A DNA stretch of 60,251 nt from a virus: positions 1 to 60,251 of the IMG/VR virus record IMGVR_UViG_3300033153_001386. One strand, 5' to 3'. Of the stretch, positions 46,490 to 54,218 are shown in pieces (position 1 is the first letter of the stretch; every line of letters begins with the position of its first letter). The notes under the pieces are model-generated. The model ran no database searches. It worked only from the letters and a program-made list of their open reading frames with translations, and was not told the origin of the DNA. The position numbers and the translations under genes were made by a program.

Positions 46490-47557
46490 ATGGAAATTAA
46501 AGTAAGAGAGGTAACTGAGGTGGAGTCTAAGTCTACACAGCAGGTAGAGCAGGAACTGCTCGATAAGCACGCGGCGAAACAAGAGGGTAACGTTACTCCC
46601 GAGTCCGAGCCCGAGCCCGAGGCTCCCTCGTTGTCTGAGGACGAGGTACGGTCGTTCTTGAGTACGCGATACGGGCGTGAGATTGGCTCGTTGGACGAGC
46701 TAAACGAGGTGCGTGAAACGCAGGTGGAGTTGCCAGAGGATGTGGCGGCGTACTACAAGTACAAGCAAGAGACCGGTCGCGGTCTGCAAGATTTTATGAA
46801 AGTCAACCAAAACCTTGCCGAAGCAGACGGGGATGGGTTACTAAAAGAATACCTCCTACAAACTGAAGACGGCCTCGATGCAGAGGACGTAGAGATGATG
46901 ATGGAGGACTATAAGTTTGATGAAGACCTCGATGACGAGGCCGACATTAAAAAGGCTAAATTAGCCAAGAAGAAAGCTGTTGCTAAAGCACGGAAATACT
47001 TCGAAGAAGAGAAGGAGAAATACCAAGCACCTCTTGAGTCAAGGGGCGCAGGTTCTCTGGAGCAATCTGAGGAGTACAAAGAGTACAAGCAATATGTTGA
47101 GCAGGCGAAGACTTACCAAGAGGAGCAAAAGCGCAGGAAGGATTGGTTTGACGAAAAGACAGGAGAGGTGTTCAGTGAACAGTTCAAAGGTTTTGAGTTC
47201 AATCTAAACGACAAGTCCTACGTGTATTCTCCCGGTGACCGTGGTGAATTGAAGAAGTTGCAGCAAACTCCCGAGGCTTGGTTAAACAAGTATCTGGATG
47301 AGCAGGGCTTAGTCAAGGACGCTAAGGGGTACCACAAGTCATTAGCCGTCGCGATGAACCCCGAGAAGTTTGCCGAGTTCTTTTACGAGCAAGGCAAAGC
47401 GGCTGCGGTGGATGACGTGATGCGAAAGACTAAAAACATTAACATGTCCGAGCGTCCCGTTCCTCAAGCTGTTTCTAAGGGGGAATTCAAAGTTCGAGCC
47501 GTAACACCTAATTCGGGTAACGGCTTGAAAATTCGTAGTCCAAGAAACAAATCATAA
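46490..47557 (+). CDS. Putative scaffolding/prohead protein (355 aa)
   Basis: The 355-residue protein is strongly acidic and helical (EDVEMMMEDYKFDEDLDDEA; KAKLAKKKAVAKARKYFEEE), without cysteine, and lies between the portal and the major capsid gene. This is the normal place and style of a scaffold. It ends with a basic patch (GNGLKIRSPRNKS), which could contact the capsid protein. No protease motif is seen. Preceded by an A/T-rich leader, no Shine-Dalgarno. Confidence 0.83.
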   Translation: MEIKVREVTEVESKSTQQVEQELLDKHAAKQEGNVTPESEPEPEAPSLSEDEVRSFLSTRYGREIGSLDELNEVRETQVELPEDVAAYYKYKQETGRGLQDFMKVNQNLAEADGDGLLKEYLLQTEDGLDAEDVEMMMEDYKFDEDLDDEADIKKAKLAKKKAVAKARKYFEEEKEKYQAPLESRGAGSLEQSEEYKEYKQYVEQAKTYQEEQKRRKDWFDEKTGEVFSEQFKGFEFNLNDKSYVYSPGDRGELKKLQQTPEAWLNKYLDEQGLVKDAKGYHKSLAVAMNPEKFAEFFYEQGKAAAVDDVMRKTKNINMSERPVPQAVSKGEFKVRAVTPNSGNGLKIRSPRNKS

Positions 47558-47563
47558 GAAAAC

Positions 47564-49003
47564 ATGGCAGGTTCAGTAAACACAACCCCGGGGTTCCAAC
47601 TCCAGCCGAGCGCAGACCAAGTCCCGCTCTCGACAAACTACATCACCAACTTCAACTTTCTCAACCAGTATCTCCCTGATACTTACGAGAAGGAGTTCGA
47701 GCGTTATGGAAATCGCACAGTAGCATCGTTCCTCCGTATGGTTGGCGCGGAGTTGCCATCCAATTCAGACCTCATCAAGTGGGCTGAGCAGGGTCGTCTC
47801 CACACCAAGTATGTCGAGTGTGGCACGACAGCCGCTGCTGCTGCTAATGTCGCAACATTTCAAGTCAATGACGTCTTGAACGCTAACGGATTTGTTGGTG
47901 GCCATACAGCTAACAACATCGCTATCCGTGTCGGTCAAACTGTAATGCTTGACCAGAACAATGGCACCGGAAGTAACAAGGCTATCGTGACCGACGTTGA
48001 CCTTACGCTCAATCAGTTTGACGTTGCGTTCTATGACGCTGGTGGATACGCTGGTGTTGCTGGAGCCCTTACGGACACTAATGTAACTGTGTTCATTTAC
48101 GGTTCTGAGTTCGAGAAAGGAACTTTAGGAATGGATGGTTCACTCGAAGCTGAGGACGAAATCTTTGAGTGCAGCCCTATCATTCTGAAGGACAAGTATG
48201 CGGTCAATGGTTCTGACATGGCTCAGATTGGATGGATTGAAGTGACCACCGAGAACGGTGCGAATGGATACCTCTGGTACATGAAGTCTGAGCACGAGAC
48301 CCGTCTCCGATTCGACGACTACCTCGAGACATCTATGCTGGAAGCAGTTCCTGCTGACGTAGGTGGTGCTGGTTCAGGTGCAGCGTCTGCTGGTTACAAG
48401 GGTACCGACGGTATCTTCTATACCCTCGAGACTCGTGGTAACGTTTGGTCTGGCGGTATCCCCGCCGCTTTGGCTGACTTCGATGCAATCATCTCTCGCT
48501 TGGATAAGCAGGGTGCCATCGAGGAGAACGTCATCTTCGTTAACCGTGACTTCGGGTTTGCCATCGACGATATGTTGGCTGCTCAGAATAGCTACGGTGC
48601 TGGCGGAACTAGCTACGGCTTGTTCGACAACGACGAGCAGATGGCTCTCAACCTTGGCTTCACAGGCTTCCGCCGTGGTTACGACTTCTACAAGTCTGAC
48701 TGGAAGTACTTGAACGACCCAACTATGCGTGGTGGTCTCGCTTCTGGCGGAATCAACGGCATGATGGTTCCTGCCGGTAGCACTACCGTGTACGACCAAG
48801 TGTTGGGTAAGAACGCCAAGCGTCCGTTCCTCCACGTCCGCTACCGTGCCTCTGAGACTGAGGACCGCCGGTACAAGACTTGGATTACAGGTTCTGCTGG
48901 CGGAGCTATGACTAGCGACCGTGACGCGATGGAAGTAAACTACCTCTCTGAGCGTGCAGTATGCACCATGGGAGCGAACAACTTCTTCCTGTTTAACGAC
49001 TGA
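47564..49003 (+). CDS. Major capsid protein (crAss-like)
   Basis: The 479-residue product sits behind portal and scaffold and matches the crAss-like major capsid style (LSTNYITNFNFLNQYLPDTY; RTVASFLRMVGAELPSNSDL). The C-terminal half contains GTSYGLFDNDEQMALNLGFT and a conserved RRYKTWITGSAGGAMT region. An HK97 fold is expected from the family. A strong GC hairpin follows the stop. It is the likely main client of the phage chaperonin. Confidence 0.92.
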   Translation: MAGSVNTTPGFQLQPSADQVPLSTNYITNFNFLNQYLPDTYEKEFERYGNRTVASFLRMVGAELPSNSDLIKWAEQGRLHTKYVECGTTAAAAANVATFQVNDVLNANGFVGGHTANNIAIRVGQTVMLDQNNGTGSNKAIVTDVDLTLNQFDVAFYDAGGYAGVAGALTDTNVTVFIYGSEFEKGTLGMDGSLEAEDEIFECSPIILKDKYAVNGSDMAQIGWIEVTTENGANGYLWYMKSEHETRLRFDDYLETSMLEAVPADVGGAGSGAASAGYKGTDGIFYTLETRGNVWSGGIPAALADFDAIISRLDKQGAIEENVIFVNRDFGFAIDDMLAAQNSYGAGGTSYGLFDNDEQMALNLGFTGFRRGYDFYKSDWKYLNDPTMRGGLASGGINGMMVPAGSTTVYDQVLGKNAKRPFLHVRYRASETEDRRYKTWITGSAGGAMTSDRDAMEVNYLSERAVCTMGANNFFLFND

Positions 49004-49018
49004 TTCTAACCGGGTATT

Positions 49019-49039
49019 GGGGGCGCAATCGGCGCCCCC
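49019..49039 (+). terminator. GC hairpin after the capsid gene
   Basis: GGGGGCGC-AATCG-GCGCCCCC forms a perfect 8-bp stem 15 nt behind the capsid stop. There is no T run after it, so it may protect the capsid mRNA end or partly reduce downstream transcription rather than fully terminate. Confidence 0.6.
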
Positions 49040-49066
49040 ACTATCCATCCCTTTAAATAAATTATT

Positions 49067-49798
49067 ATGAAAAACAAAGTATACCGCTTGAAGCGGAAGA
49101 ACACCCCTATCGCATTTATGATTCCCGGTCGCGGAAACGGCTCTAACCCCCTTCTGTATTGGGATGAGGACCGAGGAGAGAACCGCCCCTTGCGCTACGC
49201 GCGGAATCAGAAGAGCCCTTTCGAGGATGAGCAGGACGGCAACGCCATTGTTGAGCCCATCGTATTTGAAGACGGGTTCTTGAGTGTCCCAAAAAACAAC
49301 CCTGTCTTGCAGGAGTTTCTCCATTACCATCCTATGAATGGTATTAAGTATGAGGAGGTCAACGAAGAGCGTGACGCAGGCGCTGAAGTTGAGCAGCTTA
49401 ACCTCGAGGTGGACGCCTTGGTTGAGTGCAAGAACATGAGTATCGAGGCTTTGGAGCACGTCTCACGGGTCTTGTTGGGCATTGACCCCACTCGCATTAC
49501 TACGTCGGAGTTGCGCCGCGATATGCTCATCTATGTGCGTCGCGACCCAGAGACGTTCCTGCGCGTAGTGAACGACCCAGACTTGAAGTTGCAGTCTAAG
49601 ATTCAGAGATTCTTTGACGACAACCTGTTGTCTTTCCGACGCAACAAGACGGAAATTTGGTTCAACGGACCGACGAATAAAAAGAAGCTTGTCACCATTC
49701 CATTCGGCGAAGACCCTGTGGCTTTGGCTACGGCCTACTTGCTTAGTGATGAGGGCCTCGACCACCTTCGCTCTCTCGATGCTTTAATTTCAGAGTAG
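49067..49798 (+). CDS. Capsid-associated protein downstream of MCP (243 aa)
   Basis: The 243-residue product has a basic start (MKNKVYRLKRKNTPIAFMIP), an acidic middle (VNEERDAGAEVEQLNLEVDA) and a globular C-terminus with LVTIPFGEDPVALATAYLLS. The same position in crAss-like phages holds an auxiliary head protein. Its exact role is not known. Confidence 0.8.
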   Translation: MKNKVYRLKRKNTPIAFMIPGRGNGSNPLLYWDEDRGENRPLRYARNQKSPFEDEQDGNAIVEPIVFEDGFLSVPKNNPVLQEFLHYHPMNGIKYEEVNEERDAGAEVEQLNLEVDALVECKNMSIEALEHVSRVLLGIDPTRITTSELRRDMLIYVRRDPETFLRVVNDPDLKLQSKIQRFFDDNLLSFRRNKTEIWFNGPTNKKKLVTIPFGEDPVALATAYLLSDEGLDHLRSLDALISE

Positions 49799-49810
49799 TA
49801 CATTTGAGTC

Positions 49811-50122
49811 ATGGACAGGTATATTTCAATCCCCATTAAGCCAGCGTCGGGCTCTCCGTACGAGAAATTGGTTAACGTCAGTTCAGTTACCATTAAGGAC
49901 GACGAAGGCCAAGGCACTCTTCTAGTTGCGCAAAACATGTACGACCCACGAGTGTGGAGTTTTGATGCAAGGCAGACCACGGGGGGGCCGGCCACTGATG
50001 ATGATGTTTGCGGATGGATGAGTCGCGCCATTGTGGCTTTTAACGGAGTATCTGGCCCTGTTCAAAAGGCTCTAGATAGTCCTAAGTTTTACTTCAGAAG
50101 CTTTTCTTACGTATCATCATGA
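49811..50122 (+). CDS. Hypothetical structural protein (103 aa)
   Basis: MDRYISIPIKPASGSPYEKL, then a beta-rich body with an acidic loop (TGGPATDDDVCGWMSRAIVA). ATGA overlap with the next gene. It lies between head genes and connector genes and is probably a virion component, for example a head-decoration or connector protein. Confidence 0.75.
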   Translation: MDRYISIPIKPASGSPYEKLVNVSSVTIKDDEGQGTLLVAQNMYDPRVWSFDARQTTGGPATDDDVCGWMSRAIVAFNGVSGPVQKALDSPKFYFRSFSYVSS

Positions 50123-50505
50123 GCACTAAATTTTTAGGTCCGTTCATCACTTCTTTTTCTGGACCGCGTTCAAGTTCGTCTACGCGTAGCTACGCTAACT
50201 TCTCTAACATCATGGCCATCGATTCCCTTTCCGGTGGTAACGAAAACGATGACCAGTACGCAGCGATTAAGACTATTCCTGCGGGATATGATTCAGGTTC
50301 AGATAGCATGTCGTTGATTGGGTTTGATTTTGTCAATGCAGACGGAACTGCTCCAGTTCCCGATGTGGACCGTGGGTATTTAAAGTTTCTCAACAGAAAC
50401 CTCATCAACGTTCTTACGTCTAGACCTGACGATGTAGTTGTCCCTGTTGATTACACTGTCGGTCTTCAGACCAGACACATTAACGTATACACAGATTACA
50501 CCTGA
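50119..50505 (+). CDS. Hypothetical structural protein (128 aa)
   Basis: The 128-residue Ser/Asp-rich protein (FSGPRSSSSTRSYANFSNIM; SLSGGNENDDQYAAIKTIPA) has a beta-rich C-terminus ending RHINVYTDYT. It overlaps both neighbours by 1-4 nt. Related small proteins occur in the head-tail region of Bacteroidetes phages. Confidence 0.75.
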   Translation: MSTKFLGPFITSFSGPRSSSSTRSYANFSNIMAIDSLSGGNENDDQYAAIKTIPAGYDSGSDSMSLIGFDFVNADGTAPVPDVDRGYLKFLNRNLINVLTSRPDDVVVPVDYTVGLQTRHINVYTDYT

Positions 50506-51275
50506 TGAAAACTATTTCAACTCCGCTCCGTCGGATTCTTGAAGATGTGGTCGACAACTCACTCACCAGTCTGGGAGAGTTCGATTCATTTGACGCGAAT
50601 ACCTATGTCTTGGTCGACGCTAGTGCAAACTTCCCTACTACGGGTGGCGTTGGCGACATCGTATTTAATCCAGATGACTCTCGTCGATGGGCAACTATTG
50701 TTAGTGTAGATAGTACCACTCAGATTACTCTTGATGGCCCTATTGGCGCTCCGTCATATACATACTATTCCGTCTCACCTGCCGCTACCGCCTTCCAAGT
50801 TGTCACAGATAGTAATTCCGTCGCTCAGAAATGGATTAGCACCTATAGCGTAGGCGATAAAGTTACTTGTCTAGGGGGTCAAGAAATTACCTATTTCAAC
50901 TTGGGAGTAGCTACAATCTTGTCTATCGACTATGATGCGACTGTGGGTTCAGAAACCGCTACGCTGACGTTGGATTTACCAATGTATACTTCCGATAATG
51001 TTTACGGATATGTGAAAGGGGAAATACAAACTATTCCAGTTAATGAGGTGCAGCTGGTAAACTTCATTCTCGAAGAAGATTCGTTCTACGCCGAGATTAC
51101 TTTTAATGGAGATTCGGCTGCGCAACTGTATACGGGAATTGCTTCAGGTGATGAAGCGAGTTATCTTGAATTTGAGAAGAATTTTATGGATGCCGTTCAA
51201 AAGGTACTTCGCAGTCCTTGGCCTACAGCCAACGCTATGATTAAAGACTCTTACGGAATGTACTTTGAGTATTAA
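50505..51275 (+). CDS. Connector/head-completion protein (256 aa)
   Basis: The product has an N-terminal helix (RRILEDVVDNSLTSLGEFDS), a beta-rich body and a helical C-terminal part (ASYLEFEKNFMDAVQKVLRS). It is the last gene before a strong terminator, so it ends the head operon. Its place corresponds to ring or head-completion proteins; no motif decides. Confidence 0.75.
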   Translation: MKTISTPLRRILEDVVDNSLTSLGEFDSFDANTYVLVDASANFPTTGGVGDIVFNPDDSRRWATIVSVDSTTQITLDGPIGAPSYTYYSVSPAATAFQVVTDSNSVAQKWISTYSVGDKVTCLGGQEITYFNLGVATILSIDYDATVGSETATLTLDLPMYTSDNVYGYVKGEIQTIPVNEVQLVNFILEEDSFYAEITFNGDSAAQLYTGIASGDEASYLEFEKNFMDAVQKVLRSPWPTANAMIKDSYGMYFEY

Positions 51276-51302
51276 TATAGTTACTCTTTCAGAATTCAAA
51301 AG

Positions 51303-51328
51303 AGCCACCTTCGGGTGGCTTTTTTTTT
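51303..51328 (+). terminator. Strong rho-independent terminator with UUCG loop
   Basis: AGCCACC-TTCG-GGTGGCT followed by a run of nine T: a 7-bp stem with a stable tetraloop. It lies 28 nt behind the connector gene and 14 nt before the start of the T9SS cargo gene. Confidence 0.93.
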
Positions 51329-51341
51329 AGACCTTCGTTTC

Positions 51342-52565
51342 ATGAAGCGTTGGCTCCTACTACTCTACTTCCCTTTATCTTCTTACGCCCAGTGCGACCT
51401 TGAGCTCCTTGACTTTAACTCCGTGAATGGGTTGGTTACGGTGGCGTTTCACAATACCAATGGTTGCGGTGGTACGGGCGGTCCCGATGGGGTGTCCGAA
51501 ATTCAATTCGGATTCCAAGCTGTAGACGAGGACTGTAATGCCATGAATATCGGGTGGGACTTCCCGTTTGAATTTTCTATCTCGGGCACAAACAACCATC
51601 CCGGATGGATATTCTCTTCTACTACTACTGAGCTCGGAGGGAATTGGACGAACCTGTATGACGACTCTCTAGACCCCCCGTACTATACGGGGGATACGGT
51701 CTCGTTCCCTGTATTCAATTCATATCAGAACGATTGTGTGGACGGTGAGTTCTCCGGCTTTGCTAGTTGTGAGCTTTCTAACGTCATCGACTACTGGGCT
51801 AGTGAGGGGTACAGCATTCAGGTTGTGATATGGCAGATTAGCTATGGGCCTACTATGTATGCGGCTGACGGAGGTTGGGCTGAGGTTGGTGTTAATGGTG
51901 ACGGTACTTCGTGGGGAAGCGGATTATATGAAGATGCCAACTTCATAGACAATTGGATTGTGGTGGGCCCATGCGGTGAGCCGCTACCTGAGGTTGTCGT
52001 GGACACGGTGTATATCGAGCTGCCAGCGGATACCGTTGTGATAGTAGAGTACGACACGCTATACATTGAGTTGCCGCCCGATACGATTCTTTTGGTAGAG
52101 TACGACACTACGTTTGTGGAGCTCCCTACCGATACGATTCTTTTAGTAGAGTACGATACCACCTATATCGAGTTGCCACCTATTTCCGTGGTGGTTTGGG
52201 ACACGGTCTATATTACGCTTTTAGACACCATAATCGTAGAGGTAGACTGTCAGACTGGGCAGGAGTGCTTAGAGGTTATCGAGTGCCCCATATATGCTCC
52301 TAACGCCTTTACACCGGACAACGACGGGGTCAACGACACTTGGTTTATTGAGGCTCCCAACGACTGCTGGGACAACGTGTACATCAGGGTGTATTCTAGG
52401 TGGGGAGATTTGGTATGGGTTTCGAAAGACTTCAGCGAGAGATGGGACGGTGGTTTCGACAAGGCTTATGTTCGTGACGACGTGTATGTCTATCACTTTG
52501 TGGCTAGAAATATCTATAGCAATCAGTGGGTTGAGCGTACTGGTCACGTGCTAGTATTGAGATGA
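51342..52565 (+). CDS. Exported protein with type IX secretion (T9SS) type B sorting domain
   Basis: The start at ATG 51342 gives 407 residues with a signal peptide (MKRWLLLLYFPLSSYAQ); an upstream start (51315) lies inside the terminator. The mature part has an N-terminal domain with several Cys/Trp residues, then about four 17-residue repeats (DTxYIELPxDTILLVEY; about 221-285). The C-terminal ~93 residues (315-407) begin CPIYAPNAFTPDNDGVND, continue with VYIRVYSRWGDLVW and end ERTGHVLVLR. This is the gliding-motility-associated type B sorting domain used by the Bacteroidetes T9SS to export proteins through the outer membrane. The phage thus appears to make a host-surface or secreted protein during infection. 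It sits as an insert between connector genes and looks acquired from a host. Confidence 0.92.
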   Translation: MKRWLLLLYFPLSSYAQCDLELLDFNSVNGLVTVAFHNTNGCGGTGGPDGVSEIQFGFQAVDEDCNAMNIGWDFPFEFSISGTNNHPGWIFSSTTTELGGNWTNLYDDSLDPPYYTGDTVSFPVFNSYQNDCVDGEFSGFASCELSNVIDYWASEGYSIQVVIWQISYGPTMYAADGGWAEVGVNGDGTSWGSGLYEDANFIDNWIVVGPCGEPLPEVVVDTVYIELPADTVVIVEYDTLYIELPPDTILLVEYDTTFVELPTDTILLVEYDTTYIELPPISVVVWDTVYITLLDTIIVEVDCQTGQECLEVIECPIYAPNAFTPDNDGVNDTWFIEAPNDCWDNVYIRVYSRWGDLVWVSKDFSERWDGGFDKAYVRDDVYVYHFVARNIYSNQWVERTGHVLVLR

Positions 52566-52578
52566 TTATCTTTAGAGA

Positions 52579-53295
52579 ATGATTGATTCAGTCCGTCAAA
52601 CCGTGCTATCCATTCTTAATAAGAACAATTACGGTTACGTATCTCCATCCGACTTCAATCTCTTTGCCAAGCAGGCGCAGCTAGAGATTTTTGAGAACTA
52701 CTTTACTGGCCTCAACCAAGCCATCAACGCGGAGAACGCGCGTATGTCTGGTACGGACTACGCCAATATGACCAAGGGCATCAACGAGGACATCGACATC
52801 TTCTCGGTGTCTAAGGATTTGACACAGAATACAAACAACCTGTTCTTTACACCAAGTGTCACAACCACCAGTGACGACTACTACTTGCTGAACAAGGTAT
52901 TGGTCAACGGAGCTGAAGCCGAGCCTGTTACGCATAGCCGCATCACCATGTTGGCCAACTCGAACTTGACGGCTCCGTCGGAACAGTATCCTGCTTACAC
53001 CATCGACAATCCCGCCGCTGGTCAGGTGGTCACAGTATATCCTACAGGCACTACGTACGCACAGGGCGATGTGGTGTGCCAATACGTGCGGTATCCCTTC
53101 GACCCGAAGTGGACGTATGTCACGCTTGCCAACGGAGAGCCTGTATTCAATCAGTCCTCTACGGACTACCAAGACTTTGAGCTGCCTATCGATGATGAAC
53201 CTAGGCTTGTGTATGGCATCTTACAGATGGCTGGCATGAGCATCCGAGAGGGCGACGTCTATCAGTACGCTAACGCAGAAGAGAAAGAGCAGTAA
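52579..53295 (+). CDS. Ring/adaptor protein, crAss-like (238 aa)
   Basis: The product opens with IDSVRQTVLSILNKNNYGYV and LFAKQAQLEIFENYF, the recognisable N-terminus of the ring (head-tail adaptor) proteins of crAss-like phages. The C-terminal part DDEPRLVYGILQMAGMSIRE is helical. It would form a dodecameric ring below the portal. The start is fixed by the ATTATCTTTAGAGAATG leader. The stop overlaps the next ATG by one base. Confidence 0.87.
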   Translation: MIDSVRQTVLSILNKNNYGYVSPSDFNLFAKQAQLEIFENYFTGLNQAINAENARMSGTDYANMTKGINEDIDIFSVSKDLTQNTNNLFFTPSVTTTSDDYYLLNKVLVNGAEAEPVTHSRITMLANSNLTAPSEQYPAYTIDNPAAGQVVTVYPTGTTYAQGDVVCQYVRYPFDPKWTYVTLANGEPVFNQSSTDYQDFELPIDDEPRLVYGILQMAGMSIREGDVYQYANAEEKEQ

Positions 53296-54218
53296 TGGCA
53301 TACATCACAGACTACCAGTATTACGAGAACGGGGGCAATACTCCTGAAGACGCGAACTGGGGAAGCTACCAATACGTTTCGTTGCAGGATATCGTCAACA
53401 ACTTCCTGTTGATGTACAACGGCAACCACTCTCTTGTTAATAACGAGGAGCGGTACAAGATTTTGTTTCATGCCAAGCGGGCCATTCAAGAGTTGAACTA
53501 CGACTCCTTGAAAGAGATTAAGGTTCTTGAGCTCAGTGTCTGTGATAGCTTACGGTTTGTCCTACCTCCCGACTACGTCAATTGGGTGCGTATCTCTCTT
53601 TATAAGGACGGAATCCTGCGACCGTTAACGGAGAATATCCAGACAAATTGGAGTTCGGCGTATCTGCAAGACAACAACTGCCGTATTCTTTTTGACGAGA
53701 CGGGGGCTACGCTACGCCCTCAAGATTCTACCATCGACTTCGACCGTATTACTGGAACCAAGCCTAGTATCTACCTCAACGGAAACAATCAGTTCGACGG
53801 TCAGCTCGGGTATTGCTGCGATGGTTCTTGGTATTTCGACTACAACATAGGCGCCCGCTATGGCTTGAACACGGAGACTGCTAACGCAAATCCCACGTTT
53901 AGCATCAACAAGAAGGGGGGTGTCATCAACTTCAGCAGTCACATGGCTGACGAGCTGTGCGTCATCGAGTACGTTAGCGACGGCATGGAGGGCGGTAACA
54001 ACGCTGAGATTAGCGTGAACAAGATGTTCGAGGAATATGTGTACGCATACATCCAGTACGCCATCCTTGACGCTAAGTTGGGTGTACAGGAATACATCGT
54101 GGGTCGGGCGAGGAAGAAAAAGAACGCGCTTCTTCGCAACGCGAAGCTTCGTGTCAGTAACATCCACCCCGGGCGTTTGCTGATGAATATGCGTGGTCGC
54201 GACAAGTGGATTAAGTAA
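53295..54218 (+). CDS. Ring/adaptor protein 2, crAss-like (307 aa)
   Basis: The 307-residue product begins MAYITDYQYYENGGNTPEDA and contains YVSLQDIVNNFLLMYNGNHS and RYKILFHAKRAIQELNYDSL, the pattern of the second ring protein of crAss-like phages, tail-tubular-protein-like. The C-terminus is basic. The stop shares its last base with the muzzle gene start (TAATG). Confidence 0.87.
   Translation: MAYITDYQYYENGGNTPEDANWGSYQYVSLQDIVNNFLLMYNGNHSLVNNEERYKILFHAKRAIQELNYDSLKEIKVLELSVCDSLRFVLPPDYVNWVRISLYKDGILRPLTENIQTNWSSAYLQDNNCRILFDETGATLRPQDSTIDFDRITGTKPSIYLNGNNQFDGQLGYCCDGSWYFDYNIGARYGLNTETANANPTFSINKKGGVINFSSHMADELCVIEYVSDGMEGGNNAEISVNKMFEEYVYAYIQYAILDAKLGVQEYIVGRARKKKNALLRNAKLRVSNIHPGRLLMNMRGRDKWIK

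Noticed and set aside
48374-49459. 361-codon antisense open frame opposite the capsid gene
   Set aside because: It mirrors a highly expressed gene with biased codons and shows no motif.
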